Positions 15,744-24,571 are shown, numbered from the stretch's first letter. The stretch is DNA of 28,520 nt from Glaciecola sp964418575 (GCA_964418575.1 CAYQMI010000041.1:1-28520); one strand, 5' to 3'. Made by a program: numbers and translations. The notes: generated by a model not told the origin, from the sequence alone.

Positions 15744-16602
15744 TTTTGATTCATTTGTGTGGCTACCGAGCCCTGCCAAAATTAACTTATTCCTGCATAT
15801 CTGCGGACGATACGACAACGGCTATCATGAACTGCAAAGTTTATTTCAGTTGCTAGACTATGGTGACAGGCTCGGCTTTAAATTTATAAACAGTGATGCG
15901 CCATTTGTATTGACCCAAAACATCGCGGGGCTGCAACCAAGCGATAACTTAATACATAAAGCCGCAATGGCCCTATTGCCATTTAAGACGAGAGTGCAGA
16001 GCGTTGAGATAAATTTAGAGAAATCGCTGCCGATGGGCGGCGGTCTTGGCGGAGGCTCATCAAATGCGGCAACCACTCTTTTAGCACTCAATCATATTTG
16101 GGGATGCTCGTTAACTACGGAAAAATTAGCCGAGATAGCCTTAAGCCTTGGCGCAGATGTGCCTGTTTTTGTTCATGGACACACCGCCTTTGCAGAAGGT
16201 GTAGGAGAAAAACTCGAGCGTGTGTCATTACCCAAACGCTTTTATTTAGTTGCCACACCAGATGTGCATATAGCTACCGCAGAAATATTTAATCATCCAG
16301 AGCTCAAACGCAACACCCCTAAAATCAGTGCCAAGGAATACTCTTTTGAAAAAACCCATAACGATTGTGAGGTTTTAGTGGCGAACTTGCATTCTAAAGT
16401 TGCAAATTTATTACAGTGGTTGATACACTACGCACCGTCAAGAATGACTGGCACGGGTGCCAGCGTGTTTGCAGAATTTTCGAATGAAGCAGATGCCATT
16501 GAAGTTTTACAAAAACTGCCTAGTGATGTGAAAGGCTTTGTTGCAGCAGGTGTCAACCTATCACCGCTCCACGAGTTTTTAAGCGCTCACAAGCTATACT
16601 AA
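15736..16602 (+). CDS. ispE: 4-diphosphocytidyl-2-C-methyl-D-erythritol kinase IspE
   Basis: Phosphorylates CDP-methylerythritol on its 2-hydroxyl, the fourth step of the MEP route to isoprenoids. 288 residues (E. coli 283). GHMP-kinase features are all seen: SPAKINLFL with Lys15, the ATP-binding loop MGGGLGGGSSNAA (100-112), Asp141 in LGADVPVF as catalytic base, and the C-terminal MTGTGASVFAEF. The start is GTG 15736, 8 bp after GGAG (15724-15727), inside the 3' end of lolB; the later GTG at 15757 has no Shine-Dalgarno. Co-transcribed with lolB. Confidence 0.96.
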   Translation: MFNFDSFVWLPSPAKINLFLHICGRYDNGYHELQSLFQLLDYGDRLGFKFINSDAPFVLTQNIAGLQPSDNLIHKAAMALLPFKTRVQSVEINLEKSLPMGGGLGGGSSNAATTLLALNHIWGCSLTTEKLAEIALSLGADVPVFVHGHTAFAEGVGEKLERVSLPKRFYLVATPDVHIATAEIFNHPELKRNTPKISAKEYSFEKTHNDCEVLVANLHSKVANLLQWLIHYAPSRMTGTGASVFAEFSNEADAIEVLQKLPSDVKGFVAAGVNLSPLHEFLSAHKLY

Positions 16603-16624
16603 AGCGTTTTTTGGATAGATTTCG

Positions 16625-16652
16625 CCAAGAGCATGAAGCTCGACATTCTTGG
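16625..16652 (+). promoter_or_regulatory. Hairpin in the ispE-prs gap (prs leader)
   Basis: CCAAGAGC (16625-16632) can pair with GCTC (16638-16641) and TTGG (16649-16652), with a bulge; CCAAGA/TCTTGG is the alternative 6-bp pairing. No T run follows, so it is not a standard terminator. It could shape the prs leader or protect an mRNA end. Function is unknown. Confidence 0.3.
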
Positions 16653-16709
16653 TAGCCGCCATTCGCCATCGCCTAGATGCTTAAAAACATTTGCACTGAG
16701 GATTATCTT

Positions 16710-17657
16710 GTGCCCGATATGAAGCTATTTACAGGAAACGCCGTTCCTGAACTCGCTCAAAAAGTTGCCGACCGCTTGTATACTAAACTTGGAAACGCCA
16801 GTGTTGGGCGTTTCAGCGACGGAGAAATCTGCGTAGAAATTCATGAAAACGTCCGTGGCTCGGACGTTTTTATTATCCAGTCTACCTGCGCGCCAACAAA
16901 CGATAACTTAATGGAACTGATTGTCATGATTGACGCATTTAGACGTGCGTCAGCAGGCCGTATTACCGCAGTTATTCCATACTTCGGTTACGCAAGACAA
17001 GACCGCCGCGTTCGAAGTGCACGAGTGCCTATTACCGCAAAAGTCGTTGCTGACTTTTTATCGAATGTGGGCGTTGACCGCGTACTAACGATTGATTTGC
17101 ATGCTGAGCAAATTCAAGGCTTCTTCGATGTACCAGTTGATAATGCTTTCGGTACACCCATACTGCTTGATGATATGTTCCAACGTGATTTTAAAGAGCC
17201 GGTTGTAGTATCCCCCGATATCGGCGGTGTAGTGCGTGCTCGAGCTACCGCAAAACTGCTTAACGATACCGACTTAGCAATTATCGATAAACGCAGACCT
17301 AAAGCTAATGTTGCGCAGGTTATGAATATTATTGGTGATGTGAAAGGTCGAGACTGCATTATTGTTGATGACATGATTGACACTGGCGGTACCCTTGCAA
17401 AAGCTGCTGAAGCATTAAAAGCACACGGTGCAAATCGTGTCTATGCCTATGCAACTCACGCCATTTTCTCTGGCAATGCGGTTAAAAATATTGAAGAGTC
17501 AGTGATTGATGAAATCATCATCACCGACAGTATTCCGCTTAGCCCAGAAATGCGTAAAGTGAAAAAAGTGAAACAATTAACTTTATCTGAAATGCTTGCG
17601 GAAACTATTCGCCGAATCAGCAACGAAGAATCTATTTCAGCGATGTTCGAATACTAA
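16710..17657 (+). CDS. prs: Ribose-phosphate pyrophosphokinase (PRPP synthase)
   Basis: Transfers pyrophosphate from ATP to ribose 5-phosphate, giving PRPP for purine, pyrimidine, NAD, His and Trp synthesis. From the GTG at 16710 the protein is 315 residues, the same length and start (MPDMKLF) as E. coli Prs; GAGGAT (16698-16702) lies 8 bp upstream. An ATG 11 codons earlier (16677) is in frame but adds residues foreign to the family. Motifs: STCAPTNDNLMEL, YFGYARQDRR with the catalytic-loop region, DLHAEQIQGFF, and the PRPP loop VDDMIDTGGT with Asp220-Asp221. Follows ispE by 107 bp; ends in a strong terminator. Confidence 0.98.
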   Translation: MPDMKLFTGNAVPELAQKVADRLYTKLGNASVGRFSDGEICVEIHENVRGSDVFIIQSTCAPTNDNLMELIVMIDAFRRASAGRITAVIPYFGYARQDRRVRSARVPITAKVVADFLSNVGVDRVLTIDLHAEQIQGFFDVPVDNAFGTPILLDDMFQRDFKEPVVVSPDIGGVVRARATAKLLNDTDLAIIDKRRPKANVAQVMNIIGDVKGRDCIIVDDMIDTGGTLAKAAEALKAHGANRVYAYATHAIFSGNAVKNIEESVIDEIIITDSIPLSPEMRKVKKVKQLTLSEMLAETIRRISNEESISAMFEY

Positions 17658-17690
17658 CATTTGATAGTTGATTACTGAAAAGCTTGAAAC

Positions 17691-17728
17691 AAAAGCCGCT
17701 TAAGTGCATTGAACTTAAGCGGCTTTTT
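17691..17728 (+). terminator. Rho-independent terminator of prs
   Basis: A perfect 14-bp stem, AAAAGCCGCTTAAG (17691-17704) with CTTAAGCGGCTTTT (17714-17727), around a 9-nt loop and followed by T. It separates prs from the lipoprotein gene that begins 51 bp later. Confidence 0.93.
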
Positions 17729-17779
17729 ATTAATCAAAGCATCGAAGCTTATATCAATAAACACAAAATTGGAGTTGGC

Positions 17780-18181
17780 ATGTTAAAAACGATGGTCCTA
17801 TTTTCTCTATTCGTTTTGGCGCTCAGCGCATGTAATAGTGATAATCAATCGCATGGCAAATATGAAAAAGGTCCAGAAATGCCCGTTGCAACACCTGAAA
17901 ATGAGTCGCAACAAGCGAAGCCTATGATAATTACAGGTACGGTAATATATAACGATTTTGAAGGCGGATTTTATGGCTTTATTGCAAAAGATGGCGGCCA
18001 ATACACCTTACGCGGATTGCCTAAACAACACCAGAAAGACGGATTAGTGATAAAAATTTCAGCCAATGAAATCACTGGAATATTGACTACCACTCAGTTT
18101 GGTGCGGTGCTGCAAGTAAATGATATTGAAGTCATAGATGATTCGAATGTAAATCCTAAAAAAGAAGCTAAAGACATTTAA
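17780..18181 (+). CDS. Small predicted lipoprotein, possible OB-fold
   Basis: Function unknown. 133 residues with a lipoprotein signal peptide ending in LSAC (Cys18); Asn at +2 suggests the outer membrane. After a hydrophilic, Pro/Glu/Gln-rich linker (19-46) comes a compact region (about 48-115), IITGTVIYNDFEGGFYGFIAKDG then YTLRGLP and GAVLQVNDIEVID. This alternation of short strands resembles small OB-fold lipoprotein domains, but I cannot name a family. The tail is charged. GGAG 5 bp before ATG 17780 fixes the start; the frame stays open upstream, but through the prs terminator. It stands between two terminating units; I do not see its promoter, which must fit in about 50 bp or rely on read-through. 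Confidence 0.78.
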   Translation: MLKTMVLFSLFVLALSACNSDNQSHGKYEKGPEMPVATPENESQQAKPMIITGTVIYNDFEGGFYGFIAKDGGQYTLRGLPKQHQKDGLVIKISANEITGILTTTQFGAVLQVNDIEVIDDSNVNPKKEAKDI

Positions 18182-18561
18182 CTTGCTACAGTACCTGACA
18201 GCCGCTCAATTTAAACGCATTAACGTTTAAGCCTTACGTTGAATGTTTTATCTTAGTTCAGCTATTTTTACATCGAAAAACCCTGATAGCACCACCAAGT
18301 AAAATAGCCGCGAGACTTATCTGTATTTGCACTATACTCCTTTGCGCTGTTTTTATCCTTTGGCTCTTAAAGCAAGGCAAATTAAACTGTTTTCATGTTC
18401 AGGCGATATATACTTAATTATTGCTTGGTGAGTGACCTTAGGAAATTTTGAAAATATCAAAAACCGCAATAAATACTAGATCTTATGCACCGATTCACAT
18501 TACAGTATGCAACTCAAAGTGCTTGATAAGCGTTGAATAAAAATTGGAGCACAGTGACACT
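18182..18561 (+). promoter_or_regulatory. Long intergenic region upstream of the mrp operon
   Basis: No gene is visible in these 380 bp. TTAAACG (18211-18217) and CGTTTAA (18224-18230) form a 7-bp inverted repeat just after the lipoprotein gene, without a T run. A possible promoter is TTGAAA (18448-18453), an 18-bp spacer and AATACT (18472-18477). It overlaps a weak AT-rich inverted repeat, TTTTGA (18446-18451) and TCAAAA (18457-18462). A TATACT at 18333-18338 lacks a -35. I recognise no known riboswitch, although sodium- or lithium-responsive ones occur ahead of some antiporter genes. Confidence 0.4.
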
Positions 18562-21351
18562 ATGAGCTTATTTTGGATAACAGCAATCCTATTGATTGGT
18601 GTATTGGTACCCGTATTCACAGAGCGCCTTGGACGCAATGTAAATACCCTTTTCACCATGCTGGCTCCAGCCATTGCGCTTGCCTACATCGTCAGTCTTA
18701 TGCCAGCAGTGCTTGCCGGCGAATCTATCATTGAATATCTAGAGTGGATACCCGCAGCTGGTCTTACATTATCCATGCGCCTAGACGGTCTTGCCCTAAT
18801 GTTTTCTTTGCTGATTTTAGGGATTGGCTTACTCATTATTTTATATGCGCGCTATTACCTCAGTGAAAAAGAAGCTGTGGGGCGCTTTTATGCTTACCTG
18901 ATTTTATTCATGACAGCGATGCTGTCTATTGTCCTCTCCAACAATGTCTTGCAAATGTGGATGGCTTGGGAGGTCACCAGTATAAGTTCATTCTTACTTA
19001 TTAGCTTCTGGTCATCCAAATCTGAGTCACGCAAAGGCGCACGTATGGCACTGACCGTGACAGGTGCGGGTGGTTTAGCTTTGCTAGCAGGTTTATTGTT
19101 AGTCGCCAATATCACCGGAAGCTATGAATTAAGTACTATTTTAGCAAGCGGAGATTTGATCAGAGAGCACGCACTCTACCCCGTAGCGCTTATTCTTATT
19201 CTCTTGGGTGCTTTTACTAAGTCTGCCCAATTCCCTTTCCACTTTTGGCTACCCCATGCAATGGCAGCACCAACACCTGTAAGCGCTTATTTGCATTCAG
19301 CCACCATGGTAAAAGCCGGAATATTCTTGCTTGCTCGCATGTACCCTGTGTTATCTGGTACTGAAATGTGGTTCTTAATTGTTAGTTTAACAGGATTAAC
19401 TACCCTACTAATCGGTGCTTACGTTGCACTGTTTAAACATGACCTGAAGGGTTTGCTTGCTTATTCAACAATAAGCCACCTTGGTTTAATCACTTTGTTG
19501 CTCGGACTCGACACCCAGCTAGCAGCAGTGGCAGCTCTCTTCCACATTATGAACCACGCTGTATTTAAAGCTTCCTTGTTTATGGCGGCGGGTATCATTG
19601 ACCATGAATCAGGCACCCGCGACATGCGTAAGCTTGGCGGTTTATGGCGCTTTATGCCCTACACTGCCACGCTTGCTATGGTTGCGGCGGCTTCTATGGC
19701 TGGCGTTCCGCTGTTCAACGGCTTTTTATCTAAAGAGATGTTTTTAGCTGAGACGCTTCATTCATCGGCACTGGGCTTTTTATCGTGGATGATTCCTGTA
19801 TTGGCCACCTTAGCGGGGATATTTGCTGTCGCTTATTCGATGCGCTTTATTCACGATGTATTTTTCAATGGTGAACCAAAAGATTTACCCCGAACACCTC
19901 ATGAACCGCCTCGTTATATGAAAGTGCCCATCGAAATACTCGTCGCACTTTGCTTACTCGTAGGCATATTCCCAAATTACACCGTTGGCCCGCTTTTAGC
20001 CGTTACAGCACAGAGCGTGTTACTCACAGAACTCCCCTACTACAGTTTAGCTATTTGGCATGGCTTCAATCTTCCATTGTTAATGAGCGCAATTGCCATT
20101 GGCGGCGGTTTAATTGTGTATGGCTATCGCAGGCATCTGTATCGCTTCCAAGCACAGTTCAAAGAAAACGACGAGAAGCTTATTTTTGAAGGCGCAATAC
20201 AAAGACTGGTAGCTTGGGCCGAAAGATTTGACGATGGCTTCAACAACGGCTCTTTGCAGCGCTACATTGCAGCTCTGTTAATATTCGCGATTGTGATCAT
20301 GGCCATTCCTTTGGTTAACTTACACAGCGTGGTTTCGCATTTGCCTGACCAGGCAATAACTGGCGTTGAGATTACCGCTGCTGCCATTTTATGTTTAAGC
20401 GCAATTGCGACGGTTATTTACCACCGTAAACGAATGATTGCCTTGATCACTTTGTCGGTGGTTGGCTTGATTGTTTCGGTTGCCTTTGCGCGCTTCTCTG
20501 CCCCTGACTTAGCCTTGACCCAGCTTTCGGTAGAGGTTGTTACGGTGATATTGTTAATGCTGGCATTGTTTTTCTTACCACAAAAAACGCCGGCTGAGTC
20601 TTCTCCATCAAGAGTGGTAAGAGATGTGGGTATTGCTGCTGCACTTGCAGGCATCGTTGCTTCTATTAATTACGCTTTTATTTCGCAACCTCTAAACAGC
20701 ATATCGGATTTCTTCATAGCCAATAGTAAAACTGGTGGTGGTGGCACAAACGCCGTCAACGTTATATTAGTGGACTTCAGAGGCATAGACACGCTTGGTG
20801 AAATATTAGTCTTAGGTGTTGCTGCCTTAGGTATCTTTAAATTATTGGCAAGAGTGCGTCTAGCAATGCCCTCAGCAAACGAGAATGGTCTTGCATGGGC
20901 AACAGATCGCCACCCCCCCATATTGGCAATGATTTCACAAAGCTTGCTTCCGCTCGCCTTATTAGTGTCGTTTTACATATTCTTGCGCGGGCACAATATG
21001 CCTGGAGGCGGATTTATTGCAGGTTTAATCACTTCCGTTGCAATTATTCAGCAATACATTGCTCATGGCGTGGACTGGGTTAAACCCCGCATCAAAGTCG
21101 ATTATCAAAACCTGATTGCGCTCGGTGTTTTAATAGCAGCGCTTACCGGTGTGGGTAGTTGGTTCTTTGGCAGACCATTTATGACAACTTGGTTTGACTA
21201 TTTCGATATCCCCTACATCGGTGAAATTGAGCTTGCCAGCGCGCTTATTTTTGATTTGGGCGTGTATTTAACGGTCATTGGTGCAACCCTACTGATATTG
21301 GCGAACTTAGGTAAGCTTACTTCAGTGCATCGCCCTACTGCGGAGGAATAA
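18562..21351 (+). CDS. mrpA: Mrp Na+(K+)/H+ antiporter subunit A, fused to subunit B
   Basis: Largest subunit of the multi-protein Mrp antiporter, which exchanges cytoplasmic Na+ (or K+) for H+ and is related to complex I. About 929 residues. The NuoL-like N-terminal part (1-490) has the conserved Glu in MAWEVTSISSFLL and Lys in TKSAQFPFHFWLPHAM and HSATMVKAGIF. Further membrane segments (about 560-690, with RFSAPDLALTQLSVE, the MrpA C-terminal domain) lead into a MrpB domain (about 785-920: FLRGHNMPGGGFIAGL). So A and B are one protein, as in the PhaAB type; no separate mrpB exists. Start ATG 18562 has GGAG 12 bp upstream, a long spacing; TTG 18544 is the in-frame alternative. It overlaps mrpC by one base. 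Confidence 0.93.
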   Translation: MSLFWITAILLIGVLVPVFTERLGRNVNTLFTMLAPAIALAYIVSLMPAVLAGESIIEYLEWIPAAGLTLSMRLDGLALMFSLLILGIGLLIILYARYYLSEKEAVGRFYAYLILFMTAMLSIVLSNNVLQMWMAWEVTSISSFLLISFWSSKSESRKGARMALTVTGAGGLALLAGLLLVANITGSYELSTILASGDLIREHALYPVALILILLGAFTKSAQFPFHFWLPHAMAAPTPVSAYLHSATMVKAGIFLLARMYPVLSGTEMWFLIVSLTGLTTLLIGAYVALFKHDLKGLLAYSTISHLGLITLLLGLDTQLAAVAALFHIMNHAVFKASLFMAAGIIDHESGTRDMRKLGGLWRFMPYTATLAMVAAASMAGVPLFNGFLSKEMFLAETLHSSALGFLSWMIPVLATLAGIFAVAYSMRFIHDVFFNGEPKDLPRTPHEPPRYMKVPIEILVALCLLVGIFPNYTVGPLLAVTAQSVLLTELPYYSLAIWHGFNLPLLMSAIAIGGGLIVYGYRRHLYRFQAQFKENDEKLIFEGAIQRLVAWAERFDDGFNNGSLQRYIAALLIFAIVIMAIPLVNLHSVVSHLPDQAITGVEITAAAILCLSAIATVIYHRKRMIALITLSVVGLIVSVAFARFSAPDLALTQLSVEVVTVILLMLALFFLPQKTPAESSPSRVVRDVGIAAALAGIVASINYAFISQPLNSISDFFIANSKTGGGGTNAVNVILVDFRGIDTLGEILVLGVAALGIFKLLARVRLAMPSANENGLAWATDRHPPILAMISQSLLPLALLVSFYIFLRGHNMPGGGFIAGLITSVAIIQQYIAHGVDWVKPRIKVDYQNLIALGVLIAALTGVGSWFFGRPFMTTWFDYFDIPYIGEIELASALIFDLGVYLTVIGATLLILANLGKLTSVHRPTAEE

Positions 21352-21716
21352 TGGAAACTGTATACGTAATTTGTGTAGGTGTTTTGACCTTTTGCGGCGT
21401 CTTTTTATGTTTGCGCGGCCGCACATTCCCGGTTGTTGTAGGGCTCACTATGCTCTCTTATGCAGTAAACCTATTTCTGTTTTCAAGCGGTCGATTGAAT
21501 CTAGAAAATGCCGCTATTTTAGGTCTATCTGAAACGCATGCAGACCCTCTCCCTCAAGCATTAACCCTAACCGCTATCGTGATTGGTTTTGCAATGATTG
21601 CTTTTGTTGTGATACTCGCTATGCGTGCAAGGGCCGATTTGGGTAACGACTTTGTAGACGGCAGAGAGCCGCCTGATGCCAAAAAATTAGTTAAATCAAA
21701 TAGGGGCAAAGCATGA
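21351..21716 (+). CDS. mrpC: Mrp antiporter subunit C
   Basis: Small membrane subunit homologous to NuoK of complex I and part of the antiporter's membrane core. 121 residues with three hydrophobic segments (about 4-20, 27-45, 70-96) and the NuoK-like DPLPQALTLTAIVIGFAMIAF motif region. A short charged tail ends the protein. GGAGG precedes the ATG; the start overlaps the mrpA stop (TAATG) and the end overlaps mrpD (ATGA), so translation is coupled along the operon. Confidence 0.93.
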   Translation: METVYVICVGVLTFCGVFLCLRGRTFPVVVGLTMLSYAVNLFLFSSGRLNLENAAILGLSETHADPLPQALTLTAIVIGFAMIAFVVILAMRARADLGNDFVDGREPPDAKKLVKSNRGKA

Positions 21717-23239
21717 CATTTCATTTGCCAATTCTGCCTATTTTAATCCCGATGATCGGGGGCTTGCTTATGTTGCTCCCGCCTTTTGTGGGACCGACAA
21801 GGTATCAAGTTAGGCGCGGTGGTGCATTGTTTTTGATGCTCGCGCAGGTTGCCTGCGCAATTTGGCTAGTGGTAACTGTAATGCAAGACGGTGTGATGAT
21901 GTATGCCGTTGGCGATTGGCAACCACCCTTTGGCATCATTTTGTATGCGGATTTACTCTCAGCAATGCTGGTTTTACTTACCTCATTTTTGGGTTTAGCC
22001 ATAACGCTGTATTCATTTTCTGGCAATGACCGAGAAGGAAAGTACTTCCACCCAATAGTACAATTTCAAGTACTTGGTATTTATGGTGCATTTCTAACCA
22101 ACGACTTATTCAACCTCTTTGTATTTTTCGAAGTGTTGCTCATTGCGTCCTACACCCTACTTATTCACGGTGGGGGTAAACAAAAAACCTTTGCTACCGT
22201 GCACTATGTAATTTTAAATTTAATTGGCTCTAGCTTATTTTTGTTTGCGCTTGGAACGCTCTATGGCATCACTGGTACATTAAACATTCCAGATATGGCT
22301 ATCCGCGTTTCTGAGCTATCTGGGAGTGACTTGTTAATTGCGCAAGCCGGCGGCGGTTTACTATTAATTGTATTTGGTTTGAAGTCTGCCATGCTGCCCC
22401 TGCATTTTTGGTTGCCCCGAACCTATGCGGCGGCTACCGCACCAGTCGCAGCGCTTTTCGCAATTATGACGAAAGTGGGTGTGTACTGTATATTCAGAGT
22501 GTATACCGTTGTTTATGGCGAGCATGCTGGCGAGTTAGCCGACATGATTGTGCCGTGGATTTGGCCCTTAGCAATACTCAGTATTGTTGGCGGCACTATT
22601 GGTGCTTTGGCTAGTGCCAACTTGCGCATGCTTGCAGGAAATCTTGTCATAGTATCGGTAGGTACACTGTTAATCACATTCTCACTAAGAACACCGGAAG
22701 CAAGCGCGGCAGGCTTTTTGTATCTTATTCACAGCACATTGGTCACCGGCGCCTTGTTTTTAATTGCCGACATGGTGAGTCAACAGCGCGGCAAGGCTAC
22801 AGACTACTTTGTACAAGCGCGAGAAATAAAACAAAAAGCATTATTGGGTATAGTGTTTATTTTAGTAGCAATGACAGTCGCAGGCTTACCGCCTTTCTCT
22901 GGCTTTCTAAGCAAACTTGTGATTTTACAAGCGGCAGGTGCAGCAGATGAGCGCGTATGGGTATGGTCATTGATTTTAGTATCCAGTTTAATGACCATTA
23001 TCGCCCTTTCTCGAGCCGGTACCACTCTGTTTTGGCGCTGCACGCCGAGTCACGGTTCAGATGACACCCCAGATATATCTAAGTGGCAATTATTCTCGGC
23101 GCTACTGCTGTTGGTTGCATCTCCTGTTCTTGCGCTTTTTGGTGCGCATATTATTGATTTTACAAATAATGCGGCGGCACAACTCCACGACGTTCAGTCC
23201 TTGTTGGACGTAATGCAATTAGAGGGAGGCGCAAAATGA
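21713..23239 (+). CDS. mrpD: Mrp antiporter subunit D
   Basis: NuoM/NuoN-like ion-translocating subunit, paired with MrpA in the complex. 508 residues, all-membrane, about 14 helices. The conserved Glu is in FNLFVFFEVLLIASYTLL and the two lysines in FGLKSAMLPLHFWLPRTY and FAIMTKVGVYCIF, matching the proton-channel residues of the family. AGGGG precedes the ATG. It overlaps mrpC by 4 bp upstream and mrpE by 4 bp downstream. Confidence 0.95.
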   Translation: MTFHLPILPILIPMIGGLLMLLPPFVGPTRYQVRRGGALFLMLAQVACAIWLVVTVMQDGVMMYAVGDWQPPFGIILYADLLSAMLVLLTSFLGLAITLYSFSGNDREGKYFHPIVQFQVLGIYGAFLTNDLFNLFVFFEVLLIASYTLLIHGGGKQKTFATVHYVILNLIGSSLFLFALGTLYGITGTLNIPDMAIRVSELSGSDLLIAQAGGGLLLIVFGLKSAMLPLHFWLPRTYAAATAPVAALFAIMTKVGVYCIFRVYTVVYGEHAGELADMIVPWIWPLAILSIVGGTIGALASANLRMLAGNLVIVSVGTLLITFSLRTPEASAAGFLYLIHSTLVTGALFLIADMVSQQRGKATDYFVQAREIKQKALLGIVFILVAMTVAGLPPFSGFLSKLVILQAAGAADERVWVWSLILVSSLMTIIALSRAGTTLFWRCTPSHGSDDTPDISKWQLFSALLLLVASPVLALFGAHIIDFTNNAAAQLHDVQSLLDVMQLEGGAK

Positions 23240-23736
23240 AATTAGTATCTCGTATATTCCCAATGCCATTGCATACTGCGATGCTGCTAGTTGTATGGCT
23301 AATGCTCAATAACACCGTAAGTTTAGGACATATTTTATTGGGCAGCGTGCTAGCCATTGTAATCCCATGGTTATGTGCACCTTTAAGAGTGCCTCAACCT
23401 GGGGTTAAACGCCCACTGAAAGTCGTTTCGTATGTGCTCTTAGTTTTGTGGGACATTGTAGTCGCGAATATTGAAGTTGCCTTGTTAGTAATTGGGCCAA
23501 TGAAAAGAATTAAACCTGGCTTTGTAGCAGTACCACTCGATCTTCCCGATCCTTTGCCGATTACGGTACTAGCGAGCACAGTTACCATGACGCCTGGCAC
23601 CGTAAGTGCGGAGGTTTCAGCCGACAAAAAATGGCTGTATGTTCACGTATTAAACATGCCTGAAAACGAACAAGAAGTGATTGACTCAATCAAGCAGCGT
23701 TATGAATCACGCGTTAAGGAGATTTTCGGATGTTAG
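23236..23736 (+). CDS. mrpE: Mrp antiporter subunit E
   Basis: Accessory membrane subunit required for full antiporter assembly and activity. 166 residues: two or three N-terminal hydrophobic segments (about 10-45 and 62-85), then a soluble domain with the family motif ITVLASTVTMTPGTVSAEV and a C-terminal YVHVLNMPENEQEVIDSIKQRYESRVKEIF. An AGGGAGG ribosome site lies just before the ATG within the end of mrpD. The last 7 bp overlap mrpF. Confidence 0.94.
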   Translation: MKLVSRIFPMPLHTAMLLVVWLMLNNTVSLGHILLGSVLAIVIPWLCAPLRVPQPGVKRPLKVVSYVLLVLWDIVVANIEVALLVIGPMKRIKPGFVAVPLDLPDPLPITVLASTVTMTPGTVSAEVSADKKWLYVHVLNMPENEQEVIDSIKQRYESRVKEIFGC

Positions 23737-23999
23737 AAATGTCTGTAATGATAACCACCGGCATGATTTGTATTGCGCTTGTGCTTAACCTTTGGCGCCT
23801 AATTATTGGCCCGCATGTTGTTGATAGAATTTTGGCTCTCGATACTATGTACATCAACAGTATCGCGCTTATTTTGATTTACGGTATCTACAACAAAACC
23901 CCACTGTATTTTGAAGCGGCCTTGCTTATCGCGATGCTTGGCTTTGTTAGCAGCGTTGCATTTGGCAAATATTTGCTTCGCGGCGACATCATCGAATAG
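23730..23999 (+). CDS. mrpF: Mrp antiporter subunit F
   Basis: Small subunit with three membrane helices. 89 residues. The family signature GPHVVDRILALDTMYINSIALILIYG is seen in parts (WRLIIGPHVVDRILALD, then INSIALILIYGI), and the third helix FEAALLIAMLGFVSSVAFGKYL. AAGGAG (23716-23721) lies 8 bp before the ATG inside mrpE. Confidence 0.94.
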   Translation: MLEMSVMITTGMICIALVLNLWRLIIGPHVVDRILALDTMYINSIALILIYGIYNKTPLYFEAALLIAMLGFVSSVAFGKYLLRGDIIE

Positions 24000-24007
24000 G
24001 AGTGAGT

Positions 24008-24409
24008 ATGAGCTTTATATCTGAACTTATCATATCGGCATTACTCATTTTAGGAGGGCTGTTTGTGCTAGTCGGCTCAATTGGCTTGCTGCGTTTAAAA
24101 GACTTATACGTGCGCTTACACGCGCCAACTAAAGCCACTACGCTGGGTTTAGGCAGTTTATTGATAGCGTCTATGCTTTACATGTTTAACAATAACGGGC
24201 AATTTAGCGTAAATGAATTATTAATCACTTTGTTTCTGGTAATTACTGCACCTGTTACAGCACATGTACTAGCTAAAGTCGCAATGCACCACCGCGTAAA
24301 AGTCATGGACAGAACGCGAAATCAAGACTTAGTTGAAAAAGCACGCATGCAATTAGGGCCGCACGGTGATGAACAATCAGAGCAAATAGAATCATCGAAA
24401 GAGCAGTAA
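24008..24409 (+). CDS. mrpG: Mrp antiporter subunit G
   Basis: Last subunit of the Mrp complex, homologous in part to the NuoJ region. 133 residues from ATG 24008, chosen because AGGAG (23998-24002) is 5 bp upstream; an in-frame GTG at 24002 overlaps that site. Three hydrophobic segments and the family motif LLRLKDLYVRLHAPTKATTLG are clear, followed by LLITLFLVITAPVTAHVLAK. A soluble acidic tail ends it (KARMQLGPHGDEQSEQIE). No strong terminator follows. Confidence 0.93.
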   Translation: MSFISELIISALLILGGLFVLVGSIGLLRLKDLYVRLHAPTKATTLGLGSLLIASMLYMFNNNGQFSVNELLITLFLVITAPVTAHVLAKVAMHHRVKVMDRTRNQDLVEKARMQLGPHGDEQSEQIESSKEQ

Positions 24410-24542
24410 TCTTATTGCATAAAAGCCTTACAAAACTTAGGCGGCATTAACTTCATTGACTCTGCTTAATCGAATGCGGGAATTAAAACTCCCCATTTTG
24501 AATGTTATGTCGAAATAAAACCTTAGAATCCCCATTAATTAA

Positions 24543-24571
24543 TTGTCTGAAAGCCCGCACGATGATAGAAT
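24543..24571 (+). promoter_or_regulatory. Predicted rplY promoter with GC-rich discriminator
   Basis: TTGTCT (-35, 4 of 6) and TAGAAT (-10, 5 of 6) are 17 bp apart. GCGCC directly after the -10 is the discriminator type linked to stringent control of rRNA, tRNA and ribosomal-protein promoters. Confidence 0.6.

Noticed and set aside
18211..18230. Inverted repeat TTAAACG/CGTTTAA as a terminator of the lipoprotein gene
   Set aside because: The stem is short and AT-rich and no T run follows on either strand; kept only as a note in the intergenic entry.
18469..18479. ATAAATACTAG shared with the region near 27280 as a common regulatory motif
   Set aside because: Many 11-mer pairs are expected by chance in 28.5 kb, and the spacing to nearby TTGAAA differs between the two places.
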